From the NCBI RefSeq assembly GCF_017313105.1, contig NZ_JAFLND010000001.1:682001-746000 (forward strand): a stretch of 64,000 bases of DNA. Direction: 5' to 3'. The translations under genes and the position numbers were made by a program. The stretch comes from [Muricauda] lutisoli (nom. illeg.). GTDB taxonomy: Bacteria; Bacteroidota; Bacteroidia; Flavobacteriales; Flavobacteriaceae. Below are positions 45,705 to 53,944 of this stretch, one piece after another. Every line of letters begins with the position of its first letter. Positions within the stretch are counted from its first letter, which is position 1. Below the pieces are notes generated by a model that saw only the letters and a program-made list of their open reading frames with translations, ran no database searches and was not told where the DNA came from.

Positions 45705-46157
45705 ATGGAACTTATTCTAAAAGAAGATGTACAGGATTTGGGATTTAAGGATGATATCGTCACCGTAAAGAACGGTTACGGCAGAAACTTCCTTATCCCT
45801 CAAGGTTTGGCCGATTTGGCCACACCTTCTGCCAAAAAAGTTTTGGCGGAGAACCTTAAGCAAAGAGCTCACAAGGAGAAAAAAGTTATTGATGAGGCTA
45901 CTAAGATTGCCGATGCATTGAAGCAATTGGAAATTAAGATTGCTGCAAAAGTTGGTGCAGGCGATAAATTGTTCGGGTCTGTAACAAATATCGATCTTGC
46001 CGCTGCCTTGGACAAAGAAGGACACCAAATTGATAGAAAATTCATCAACATTAAAGGTGGAGCTGTCAAAAGGGTTGGTCCTTACGAAGCTATTATCAGA
46101 CTACACAGGGAAGTTATTGTAGAATTCCCTTTTGAAGTGGTTGCTGAGGCAAAATAA
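45705..46157 (+). CDS. rplI: 50S ribosomal protein L9
   Basis: L1-stalk neighbour that helps maintain reading frame. The 150-residue protein shows the bL9 N-terminal domain (MELILKEDVQDLGFKDDIVTVKNGYGRNFLIPQGLA), the long connecting helix, and the C-terminal domain ending VEFPFEVVAEAK. It is the last gene of the operon, followed by a strong terminator. Confidence 0.98.
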   Translation: MELILKEDVQDLGFKDDIVTVKNGYGRNFLIPQGLADLATPSAKKVLAENLKQRAHKEKKVIDEATKIADALKQLEIKIAAKVGAGDKLFGSVTNIDLAAALDKEGHQIDRKFINIKGGAVKRVGPYEAIIRLHREVIVEFPFEVVAEAK

Positions 46158-46176
46158 GCTTTACATCCTATGATAT

Positions 46177-46210
46177 AAAAAAAGCCCTCCAATTTTGGAG
46201 GGCTTTTTTA
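46177..46210. terminator. Intrinsic terminator of the rpsF operon (usable from both sides)
   Basis: Stem AAAAAAGCCCTCC / GGAGGGCTTTTTT with loop AATTTT. The A- and T-tracts make it symmetric, so it can also end transcripts of the convergent DUF4168 gene that stops at 46230. Confidence 0.92.
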
Positions 46211-46229
46211 TGCAAAATTTTTACTTGCC

Positions 46230-46694
46230 TTATTGTTGCTGTTCCAAAGCAGCTCGCAATCTACCTTGGAGGTCGGCATCTGTTTGCAAGGCCATAGCTA
46301 TTTTTTGGTAGCGTTCCATGGTCAAGCCTTCGTTTCCAATTATTTCTTCGATTTGTTGGGTGAAACCAACCTGCATTTGTTGAATCTTGTTCATTAGCAT
46401 GCCAAAACGTTCTTTTTCCTCATCACTGGCATCAACTGTTTTTTCGGGAGAAGCCGAGGCTTGGTACATTTCGTTGAATCGGTTGGGGTCAAACCCACTC
46501 TCCTTAACAGTTTGCATTACCTGTTGCTGGGCTTCCATATTTACTTTTTGAATATCTTGAAAAGCAGAAGCTATTTTATTCAGTTCGGCATCGCTAACCT
46601 CCACCTGCTCTTGCGCGTTCACATGCGAAAATCCACATGCACCAATGGCTGCTATACAAACCACTAAAGTTTTAAATGATTTTAAAAATCTCAT
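46230..46694 (-). CDS. DUF4168 family exported protein
   Basis: The 154-residue protein has a signal peptide (FKTLVVCIAAIGACGFSHVNAQ) and a helical DUF4168 domain with Gln-rich helices: VSDAELNKIASAFQDIQKVNMEAQQQVM and NEGLTMERYQKIAMALQTDADLQGRL. Found widely in Bacteroidota and cyanobacteria with no known function. It is likely periplasmic and stands alone. Confidence 0.88.
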   Translation of the reverse strand: MRFLKSFKTLVVCIAAIGACGFSHVNAQEQVEVSDAELNKIASAFQDIQKVNMEAQQQVMQTVKESGFDPNRFNEMYQASASPEKTVDASDEEKERFGMLMNKIQQMQVGFTQQIEEIIGNEGLTMERYQKIAMALQTDADLQGRLRAALEQQQ

Positions 46695-46866
46695 TCTCTA
46701 CGTGTTTTATTAATAATGTTAGTTTCCGAAACTACAATAAATAAAAGGGCTTGCCAAAAATCAAAGCCAATAAGGATGTTAATCTAAACTTAAAGGAAAT
46801 GAGGGAAAATAAGGTATTCCATGGTTTTCTTAATGTAAAAACAAGGCGGTTCTCCCTAGCCTTTTA

Positions 46867-46874
46867 TATTTTTG
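46867..46874 (+). promoter_or_regulatory. -7 promoter element directly before the DUF6495 gene
   Basis: TATTTTTG matches TAnnTTTG and ends 4 bases before the ATG at 46879, the same spacing as in front of the ABC-operon binding protein. A transcript starting about 6-7 bases after the element would begin at the start codon. A -33 TTG is not seen at the expected distance. Confidence 0.4.
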
Positions 46875-46878
46875 CAGC

Positions 46879-47352
46879 ATGAAGTACAGAAGATTGACAA
46901 AGGAGCAATTAGAGGAGCTCCACCCTGAATTTATCAACTTTTTGGCGACTCAATCCATCACCGCGGAAGAATGGGATACCCTAAAAAAAGAAAAGCCTGA
47001 AGTTGCCGAGGAAGAGATAGATGTTTTTAGTGATTTAATCTGGGAAGGTGTGTTGAGCAAAGTGGAATATTTGGAAAATGTATCCGAGCGGCACATGAAC
47101 CTATTTCATTTGACAGAAAAGGAAATGAAATTATTGTCGGTAAAGATTTTGAACCCGGAAATTGATTTAAGGACCGAGGTAGGCTTCGGTTGGTTCAAGC
47201 GTAACTACCAATCCGATTTTGTTGAATATCTGTCCGCTTCCAAGGCCTATAGTGAAGACAAGAATGTGGATAAGTTCGAGTTGATCAAGCAAGGTGCTGT
47301 AATCACAAAAGGGGAGCTGTACCAATGGTTTGAGCAGATCATGGAACATTGA
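46879..47352 (+). CDS. DUF6495 family protein
   Basis: Unknown cytosolic protein of 157 residues found in Flavobacteriia. It begins KYRRLTKEQLEELHPEFINFLATQSI and is acidic, with SVKILNPEIDLRTEVGFGWF in the middle and a helical end. There are no catalytic motifs, signal peptide or membrane segment. It precedes hisS on the same strand with a 160-bp gap that has its own promoter, so the two are probably separate transcripts. Confidence 0.85.
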   Translation: MKYRRLTKEQLEELHPEFINFLATQSITAEEWDTLKKEKPEVAEEEIDVFSDLIWEGVLSKVEYLENVSERHMNLFHLTEKEMKLLSVKILNPEIDLRTEVGFGWFKRNYQSDFVEYLSASKAYSEDKNVDKFELIKQGAVITKGELYQWFEQIMEH

Positions 47353-47465
47353 TGGATAATATTTTATAAGTAATATTATCCGGTGAAAGTTAAGCGACCA
47401 TAGAACCCTAAACCCTTTCACCTTTCACCCTCGACCTATGGCCCTTGACCCTTGATCTCTTCACC

Positions 47466-47493
47466 TTTGACATCGACCAAAAACGTATATTTG
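47466..47493 (+). promoter_or_regulatory. Candidate hisS promoter
   Basis: TTTG (47466-47469), a 16-base spacer and TATATTTG (47486-47493) fit the phylum consensus apart from a slightly short spacer. The hisS ATG is at 47513, so the leader would be around 13 bases. The DNA just upstream is a run of CCTTTCAC/CCTTGACC-like words. Confidence 0.6.
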
Positions 47494-47512
47494 CACGAGA
47501 ATTTAATACCAC

Positions 47513-48901
47513 ATGGCAAAGAAACCATCTATACCAAAAGGAACCCGTGATTTTTCACCTGCAGAGGTAGCCAGGCGCAACTATATCATCCAAACCGTAA
47601 AAAAGCATTTCGAAACTTATGGTTTTCAGCCGATTGAAACTCCTTCTTTTGAGAATTCGGAGACCCTAATGGGTAAATATGGGGATGAAGGTGACCGTTT
47701 GATATTCAAAATCTTGAATTCGGGTGATTTTATCTCCAAGGTGGATGATGTAACTTATAGTTCCAAGAACTCAGCCTCTTTAACTCCTAAGATTTCAGAA
47801 AAAGCCCTGCGTTACGATCTTACCGTTCCTTTTGCCCGTTATGTGGTCATGCACCAGAACGAGATAGATTTTCCGTTCAAGCGCTATCAAATTCAGCCTG
47901 TTTGGCGTGCGGACCGTCCACAAAAGGGGCGTTTTCGTGAGTTTTATCAGTGCGATGCCGATGTGTTGGGAGCGGACTCTTTGCTTCAAGAAGTGGAGTT
48001 CGTGCAGTTGTACGATGCTGTTTTTACCGATTTAGGCCTAAAAGGGGCAACCATTAAAATCAACAACCGAAAAATATTGTCGGGCATTGCCGAAGTGATC
48101 GGGGCCAAACATTTATTGGTGGACTTTACAGTGGCATTGGACAAATTGGACAAGATAGGAGAGGAGAAGGTAAAAGCGGAAATGTTGGAAAAGGGAATCT
48201 CCGAAAACGCCATTGCCAAGGCACAACCGTTATTTGATATGTCGGGAACTGCATCCGAGCAATTGGAAAAGCTAAAAACCATCCTTGCCGACTCCGAGAT
48301 TGGAATGTTGGGTGTCTCCGAATTGGAAGAGATTATCTCCACCATTGATATGGTGGGACTGCAATCGGCCAGCCTTCAATTGGATGTGACACTCGCCCGT
48401 GGTTTAAATTACTATACTGGCGCTATTTTTGAAGTAGCTGCACCTGAGGGAGTAAAAATGGGTTCCATTGGTGGTGGAGGCCGTTACGATGACCTTACCG
48501 GTATTTTTGGACTCAAAGATGTGAGCGGCGTCGGTATTTCCTTTGGACTGGACCGTATTTACTTGGTTTTGGAAGAATTGAACCTGTTCCCTGACAGCTT
48601 GGATACTTCGTTGGACGTACTCTGCCTCAATTTTGGAAAGAAAGAAGGAACAGCGGCCTTAAAACTGGTATCTGGACTGCGTAAGCAAGGTCTAAGGGCT
48701 GATTTGTATCCTACGGACACCAAAGTGCAGAAGCAGTTCAAATATGCGGATAAAAGGGGAGTGCCTTACGTGATTCTTTTGGGGGACCAAGAGTTGACAG
48801 ATGGTAAATTTGTGGTCAAAAATATGAAGACAGGTGACCAGAAGGACTATTCTTTGGATGCAACCGAAGCATTTGTGGAAAAGGTCAAGTCCGGTTTTTA
48901 A
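47513..48901 (+). CDS. hisS: Histidine-tRNA ligase
   Basis: Charges tRNA-His. The 462-residue class II synthetase has KGTRDFSP near the start, motif 2 QIQPVWRADRPQKGRFREFYQCDAD, the histidine-specific LARGLNYYTGAIFEV and GSIGGGGRYDDL, motif 3 GVGISFGLDRI, and a C-terminal anticodon-binding domain (LRKQGLRADLYPTDTKVQKQFKYADKRG). The 3' end overlaps the convergent NUDIX gene by 17 bp. Confidence 0.97.
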   Translation: MAKKPSIPKGTRDFSPAEVARRNYIIQTVKKHFETYGFQPIETPSFENSETLMGKYGDEGDRLIFKILNSGDFISKVDDVTYSSKNSASLTPKISEKALRYDLTVPFARYVVMHQNEIDFPFKRYQIQPVWRADRPQKGRFREFYQCDADVLGADSLLQEVEFVQLYDAVFTDLGLKGATIKINNRKILSGIAEVIGAKHLLVDFTVALDKLDKIGEEKVKAEMLEKGISENAIAKAQPLFDMSGTASEQLEKLKTILADSEIGMLGVSELEEIISTIDMVGLQSASLQLDVTLARGLNYYTGAIFEVAAPEGVKMGSIGGGGRYDDLTGIFGLKDVSGVGISFGLDRIYLVLEELNLFPDSLDTSLDVLCLNFGKKEGTAALKLVSGLRKQGLRADLYPTDTKVQKQFKYADKRGVPYVILLGDQELTDGKFVVKNMKTGDQKDYSLDATEAFVEKVKSGF

Positions 48902-49433
48902 TCTCTTTTATGATGGTTTTGTAATACGTAGGTCCGTGTGGCACATATTTGCCCATGCTGGCCAAGCCCCAAGTTTCCTCAGCGAATTTAAATAAAGGAA
49001 CCAAGGCCAGATCCGCCACCTCATTTTCCTGTTTTTTAAGTTGATTCAAGGGCACCTGCAACTTGCACAAAAAAATGTGATGCAGTTCGGCATCAATAAA
49101 ATTTTCTGAGATTTTATGAATGGCCTTAAAAGTGCCCAAGGGCTCCAAATCGGATTCCGAGATGGTCAGGCCCACTTCTTCCTCGACTTCTCGAATGGCC
49201 GCGGTAATAATTTCCTCTCCTGCAGAAACGTGCCCAGCGACCGAAACATCCCAAAGTAGGGGATGGGTGGCCTTGTTTTCGCCCCGTTGTTGAATCAAAA
49301 CTCGGCCATCTGGAGTGTAGAGCCAAACATGGATGGTCGGATGAAGCAAACCTTTTCGGTGCGCTTCCGATTTTAAACAGGATTCACCTGTAGGTTTTCC
49401 TTGTTCGTCCAAAATGTCAACTCGCTCATCCAT
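48885..49433 (-). CDS. NUDIX hydrolase, IPP-isomerase-like (YfcD type)
   Basis: The 182-residue protein has a complete Nudix box GHVSAGEEIITAAIREVEEEVGL (Mg2+-binding Glu residues in REVEEEVG) in the fold shared with isopentenyl-diphosphate isomerase: VDILDEQGKPTGESCLKSEAHRKGLLHPTIHVWLY. Relatives such as YfcD hydrolyse nucleoside diphosphate derivatives. True isomerase activity is unlikely without the Cys motif of Idi (here WLYTPDGRV). The 3' end overlaps hisS by 17 bp. Confidence 0.88.
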   Translation of the reverse strand: MDERVDILDEQGKPTGESCLKSEAHRKGLLHPTIHVWLYTPDGRVLIQQRGENKATHPLLWDVSVAGHVSAGEEIITAAIREVEEEVGLTISESDLEPLGTFKAIHKISENFIDAELHHIFLCKLQVPLNQLKKQENEVADLALVPLFKFAEETWGLASMGKYVPHGPTYYKTIIKEIKNRT

Positions 49434-49446
49434 ATTACATAAAGAT

Positions 49447-49481
49447 AAAAAAAAGTCACCCTGAAGATGTTTCAGGGTGAC
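49447..49481 (-). terminator. Intrinsic terminator of the M42 peptidase gene
   Basis: On the minus strand GTCACCCTGAA / TTCAGGGTGAC with a five-base loop is followed by eight T residues. It lies 38 bp beyond the M42 stop codon and upstream of the NUDIX start. Confidence 0.9.
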
Positions 49482-49518
49482 ATAATTTTAAATCTGATCA
49501 AGGATGATGCCTGCTCAG

Positions 49519-50607
49519 TTAATCAAAATAACTGAAGGTCTCTCCTTCTTTAATGTTCAATAAGGTTTCGTATATCAAACGGATAACGTTCTCTACATCA
49601 TCTCTATGGACTGTTTCCACCGTGGTATGCATGTAGCGCAAGGGCAGCGAAATCAAAGCTGAAGCTACACCTCCGTTACTATAGGCAAAAGCATCGGTAT
49701 CCGTTCCCGTGTACCGTGACGATGCATTACGCTGGAATGGAATTTTATGGGACTCCGCGGTTTCCAAAATACGCTCGCGCAATTTGTTCTGTACGGCAGG
49801 GGCATAGGAAATTACGGGACCGTCACCAATTTTGGTCTCCCCCTCGGTCTTTTTATTGATCATGGGAGTAGTGGTATCATGGCACACATCCGTTACAATG
49901 GCCACGTTGGGTTTAATGGTCTGCGTGATCATTTCGGCACCTCGCAGTCCTATTTCTTCCTGTACCGAATTGGTAATGTACAACCCAAAAGGCAGTTCTT
50001 TTTTGTTTTCTTTGAGCAAACGGGCCACCTCGGCGATCATGTAACCTCCCATTCTATTGTCCAATGCCCTGCAAACAAATTTGTCCTTGTTCAATATCTG
50101 GAATTGGTCGGGGTAGGTAATCACGCAACCTACGTGTACGCCCATTTTTTCCACTTCTTTTTTGTCCTTGGCACCTATATCTATAAAGATGTTGTCCAAT
50201 TTCGGTGGTTCCTCCTTGGATTTGTCCCTGGTATGGATGGCCGGCCATCCGAACACACCTTTTACAATACCCTTTTTGGTATGAATGTTCACCCATTTGG
50301 AAGGTGCTATTTGATGGTCGCTTCCTCCGTTTCGGATAACGTAAAGTAAGCCTTCATCGGTGATATAATTAACGTACCAAGAAATTTCATCGGAATGCCC
50401 TTCGATCACAACCCTGTATTTTGCATCTGGATTAATGACGCCTACGGCTGTTCCATACGTGTCCGTTATAAACTCGTCCACATAAGGTTTTACATAGTCC
50501 ATCCAAATTTTTTGCCCTTCCCATTCATAACCTGTGGGAGAGGGATTGTTCAAGTATTTTTCTAAAAACTCGAGGGATTTTTTCGTGATGATTTTCTCTT
50601 TTGCCAT
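49519..50607 (-). CDS. M42-family aminopeptidase
   Basis: Binuclear-metal peptidase or glycan-linked aminopeptidase acting on oligopeptides in the cytosol. The 362-residue protein contains the family ligands: VVIEGHSDEISW (His71, Asp73), RALDNRMGGYM with the bridging Asp, the catalytic pair QEEIGLRGA, and DVCHDTT, plus the C-terminal PLRYMHTTVETVHRDDV. Tetrahedral M42 enzymes often form 12-mers. It is a single-gene unit with its own terminator. Confidence 0.93.
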   Translation of the reverse strand: MAKEKIITKKSLEFLEKYLNNPSPTGYEWEGQKIWMDYVKPYVDEFITDTYGTAVGVINPDAKYRVVIEGHSDEISWYVNYITDEGLLYVIRNGGSDHQIAPSKWVNIHTKKGIVKGVFGWPAIHTRDKSKEEPPKLDNIFIDIGAKDKKEVEKMGVHVGCVITYPDQFQILNKDKFVCRALDNRMGGYMIAEVARLLKENKKELPFGLYITNSVQEEIGLRGAEMITQTIKPNVAIVTDVCHDTTTPMINKKTEGETKIGDGPVISYAPAVQNKLRERILETAESHKIPFQRNASSRYTGTDTDAFAYSNGGVASALISLPLRYMHTTVETVHRDDVENVIRLIYETLLNIKEGETFSYFD

Positions 50608-50709
50608 GAATCTGATTTAGTACACAAACATAAGAATATTCACTTTTATTTAATAACCAAATCATACCTTTATACGTACTTTTGGCAAGACTATTGAGGA
50701 AGAAATGTT

Positions 50710-51429
50710 ATGCTGCGTAACTGTTTTCTTATTGTTTTTCTGGCATGCACTGCCCTCGGGTTTGCTCAGGAACCGCAGAAGGATTCCATTGTAAGCCAAA
50801 GGGATTCCATTGCCAATGATTCCATAGAGGATTATTACGTTCGGTTTGAAGGAGACTCTATTTTGATGAGCTCTATCGAATTGGATGAAGTATACCTTTT
50901 TGGCAAGCTCGATTTTGCCAACCGAAAGGATAAATTGCGTTACTATATTCTCCGCAGAAAAACACTGAAGGTGTATCCCTATGCCAAATTGGCCGCTGAG
51001 CGATTAGTGGAGTTGAACGATAGTTTACAACATATTAAAAAACGGAGGCACCAAAGGCGATACACCCGAAAGGTTCAAAAATATATTGAAGGTGAATTTT
51101 CTGAAGAGCTCAAAAAACTGACCCGTACCGAAGGACAGATACTGGTAAAATTAATTCATCGTCAAACAGGTACAACCGCCTTTGATTTGGTCAAGGATTT
51201 GCGGAACGGATGGCGTGCGTTTTGGTACAATACCACGGCCAGTCTATTCAAAATCAGTTTAAAGGAAGAGTTTCTTCCGGAAGAAGTGCATGAAGATTAT
51301 TTGATAGAGGATATTCTACAACGCGCCTTTGCGGCAAGTAGGTTGGAGCGACAAAAATCTGTTCTGGATTATGATTACGCCCAGCTTACGAACAAATGGA
51401 AAAACCGACCGCCAAGTACCGGCAATTAG
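50710..51429 (+). CDS. DUF4294 family exported protein
   Basis: The 239-residue protein has a signal peptide (FLIVFLACTALGFAQ) and the DUF4294 core: LDEVYLFGKLDFANRKDKLRYYILRRKTLKVYPYAKLAAERL, then EGQILVKLIHRQTGTTAFDLVKDLRNGWRAFWYNTTASLF. The function is unknown and the family is restricted to Bacteroidota. The -7 element TACTTTTG (50677-50684) lies 26 bp upstream. The 3' end overlaps the convergent DUF6095 gene by 4 bp. Confidence 0.9.
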   Translation: MLRNCFLIVFLACTALGFAQEPQKDSIVSQRDSIANDSIEDYYVRFEGDSILMSSIELDEVYLFGKLDFANRKDKLRYYILRRKTLKVYPYAKLAAERLVELNDSLQHIKKRRHQRRYTRKVQKYIEGEFSEELKKLTRTEGQILVKLIHRQTGTTAFDLVKDLRNGWRAFWYNTTASLFKISLKEEFLPEEVHEDYLIEDILQRAFAASRLERQKSVLDYDYAQLTNKWKNRPPSTGN

Positions 51430-51662
51430 TTTTTGGATTTTTTTCCAAAAATGGCTTCCATTACAATGCTAACGGACCTAAAACCTAAATATATGGCCAA
51501 AATGGCACAGATAAAGCCCAAGATCAAAACAGGCCAATAAAAGGGGTGTCCTTCATTTTTAAATGCTTCGTAGATTAAAAAGGGTCCCATAAACATGGCT
51601 AGCACCGTGTATCCAAACGATTTCATTCCTTTTACCAGAAGTTCCTTGTTAGTTCGCTTCAT
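51426..51662 (-). CDS. DUF6095 family small membrane protein
   Basis: The 78-residue protein has two hydrophobic segments (about residues 17-33 and 40-62) in an arrangement typical of DUF6095: MKRTNKELLVKGMKSFGYTV, GPFLIYEAFKNEGHPFYWPVL. Unknown function. It stands alone, overlapping the DUF4294 gene tail to tail by 4 bp. Confidence 0.82.
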   Translation of the reverse strand: MKRTNKELLVKGMKSFGYTVLAMFMGPFLIYEAFKNEGHPFYWPVLILGFICAILAIYLGFRSVSIVMEAIFGKKSKN

Positions 51663-51719
51663 AGGACCAAAGTAGGAATATTAGCTTATATTTAGGGGAT
51701 ATTGCACTAAAAATCAACC

Positions 51720-53039
51720 ATGGAAATATTAGTTCTTGGGGTAGTGGTCCTCTTCATTATTATTGCTACCGTAAAATTTAAAATGCACCCCATTTTCTCC
51801 TTGACCATTGCTGCTATAGCTTCTGGTTTTTTATTGGGGATAACACCAAAAGATATCATGTCCACCATGGCCGAAGGCTTTGGAAATACCCTATCGGGCA
51901 TAGGGTTGGTAATTGCTTTTGGGACAGTTATCGGTATTTATCTAGAAAAAACAGGGAGCACGCAAGTTCTTGCCAATAGTATTTTAAAAGTGATAGGCTT
52001 AAAACGTTCTCCTTTGGCCCTGAATTTGGCTGGATTTGTCATTTCCATACCAGTATATTGCGATTCGGGTTACATCATACTTTCTTCCTTGAACAAAGCT
52101 ATCAGTAAGAAAACGGGTATTCCCACCTTGGTTTTTGCCATCGCCTTGGCTACAGGATTGTATTCTGCCCACGTTTTTGTCCCTCCCACACCTGGACCAT
52201 TGGCCGCAGCTGCTATCTTGGATGCCGATTTGGGTATGGTACTGATTTTTGGGCTAGTGGTCGCCATACCTGTTTCCATTTCAGGATATTTTTGGGCACG
52301 GTTCATTGGAAAATCATTACAAGAGGATCTAACTGCCCAGGATGTTAAAGAAAAGGAAGAAGTTTTGTCCACGGTAAAGCCATTTCAAGCTTTTCTACCT
52401 TTACTTGTCCCTATAATTTTGATTGCGATGAAATCTGTTGCGGATTATCCAACCCACCCTTTGGGTGAAGGTTTGGTATTCAGTATTCTCAATTTTCTGG
52501 GCAGTCCCGTAATTGCATTACTTATTGGTGTTTTCTTTGCCTTTGCTTTAGGTAGAAAAGTTTCTGTTGAAGAGAAAACGGGATGGGTGCCCGAAGCTTT
52601 TAAGCAAGCAGGGGCCATTGTGTTGATAACGGGTGCGGGAGGTGCATTTGGGGCCATTCTTCGTACCATGGACATTGCCTCCATCATTAATTTGGAATCC
52701 AGCACAGGTATTGGTGGGCTTTTGATTGCTTTTGTGATTTCTGCTGTGCTCAAAACCGCCCAGGGATCATCAACAGTTGCCATTATTACCACTTCGGCCA
52801 TAATTGCCCCTTTACTGGAAACTTTCGGCTTGGTTTCCATTACCGATAAGGCGTTGGCTGTTCTTGCCATTGGAGCAGGAGCCATGACGGTCTCCCATAT
52901 CAATGACAGTTATTTTTGGGTAGTCTCACAGTTTTCAAATATGAAAGTGAAAACCGCTTTGCGTGGGCATACCCTTGGCACTTTGGTTCAGGGTACCGTT
53001 GGTATTTTGATGATCCTATTGCTTTATGCAATTGTTTAA
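51720..53039 (+). CDS. GntP-family gluconate:H+ symporter
   Basis: Inner-membrane carrier of the gluconate permease family, 439 residues with about 12 membrane segments. Conserved blocks include FVPPTPGPLAAA (near residue 155), GLYSAHVFV, VLKTAQGSSTVAIITTSAIIAPLL and AGAMTVSHINDSYFWVVSQF. The substrate may be gluconate, glycerate or another sugar acid; no kinase or dehydratase is adjacent, so it cannot be narrowed. The zwf/gnd cluster lies far away in this window (50 kb). Confidence 0.92.
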   Translation: MEILVLGVVVLFIIIATVKFKMHPIFSLTIAAIASGFLLGITPKDIMSTMAEGFGNTLSGIGLVIAFGTVIGIYLEKTGSTQVLANSILKVIGLKRSPLALNLAGFVISIPVYCDSGYIILSSLNKAISKKTGIPTLVFAIALATGLYSAHVFVPPTPGPLAAAAILDADLGMVLIFGLVVAIPVSISGYFWARFIGKSLQEDLTAQDVKEKEEVLSTVKPFQAFLPLLVPIILIAMKSVADYPTHPLGEGLVFSILNFLGSPVIALLIGVFFAFALGRKVSVEEKTGWVPEAFKQAGAIVLITGAGGAFGAILRTMDIASIINLESSTGIGGLLIAFVISAVLKTAQGSSTVAIITTSAIIAPLLETFGLVSITDKALAVLAIGAGAMTVSHINDSYFWVVSQFSNMKVKTALRGHTLGTLVQGTVGILMILLLYAIV

Positions 53040-53046
53040 TGATGAA

Positions 53047-53940
53047 TCATTGAATGGTAAGGGTCGCAGTGTATTCTTGTACTACTGCAAAATATCCCAG
53101 CGCATAATCGTTGGGACGTTCCACATTATCCAAAACGGTCACGTTGTCGAGCCCTGTTACATCAAAAACGTTGCCTCGAACAGTGGCAACGGGCGTTTGA
53201 AAAACACCGCCATTGTTTTCTGTTTGCTCCAATATTAAATCCATGTAATTGTAGAAGTCTTCGGTAGCCCCCAAAATGCTTACGGTAATATCTTGTCCTA
53301 CCTCTAAATTTTCATCATAGAAATAGGAAAACTCAAATTGTTGTCCCTGAAAGAATTCATCTTCGACAGTTTGAAATTCACTGTTCATAAAATCGAACAC
53401 GTAAAAGTTGTCATTGTCCCCATCATCGGTAAATGTTACGATGATTTCCGTTTCCTCTTCATCAAAAAGCGTATCGTCTCCCTGTTCCAAATTATCCAAT
53501 GGAACGGTTGGGGCGTATTTTGTCTGGGCAAAATATTGTTTTCCTTTATGGGTGACCTGCAAAATAAATGTCACGTTAGGTTCGGCTGCAGCGGTCCTGA
53601 TGCGTTGGTCTGTTGTAAAATCGGGGTCCGGAACATAAACTCCTGTCCCTGGCGCTTCCTCGGTAAGGTTGGAGAAAGCTAGGCTTTCAAACAGTCCGTT
53701 ATCGTTGAGCACTCCATAACCAATTACGGCACTTTCAACTTGTGTGGGTTGGTTCTCATCGAAAAAAACACTGGTTTCGCGCATGGTAATTCTCACATCC
53801 ACAAACTCCTCACTTTTATCCACACGCAAGAGCCCATCCACAACCAATCTGGTCTCCACTTCCGGTAAATCTACATCAACAACGTCTTCACAGGAGCCGA
53901 GGAACAAAACAATAAGCATATAAGCCATTAGATTCTTCAT
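53047..53940 (-). CDS. DUF4249 family lipoprotein
   Basis: Surface or outer-membrane lipoprotein (MKNLMAYMLIVLFLGSC, Cys17) of 297 residues, partner of the TonB-dependent receptor upstream. DUF4249 proteins are commonly found beside such receptors in Bacteroidota and are thought to assist capture of the substrate, in the manner of SusD, though this is not shown. The early motif VVDVDLPEVETRLVVDGLL is the family hallmark. The rest is beta-rich and acidic. It starts 4 bp after the receptor stop codon. Confidence 0.88.
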   Translation of the reverse strand: MKNLMAYMLIVLFLGSCEDVVDVDLPEVETRLVVDGLLRVDKSEEFVDVRITMRETSVFFDENQPTQVESAVIGYGVLNDNGLFESLAFSNLTEEAPGTGVYVPDPDFTTDQRIRTAAAEPNVTFILQVTHKGKQYFAQTKYAPTVPLDNLEQGDDTLFDEEETEIIVTFTDDGDNDNFYVFDFMNSEFQTVEDEFFQGQQFEFSYFYDENLEVGQDITVSILGATEDFYNYMDLILEQTENNGGVFQTPVATVRGNVFDVTGLDNVTVLDNVERPNDYALGYFAVVQEYTATLTIQ

Positions 53941-53944
53941 ACCC

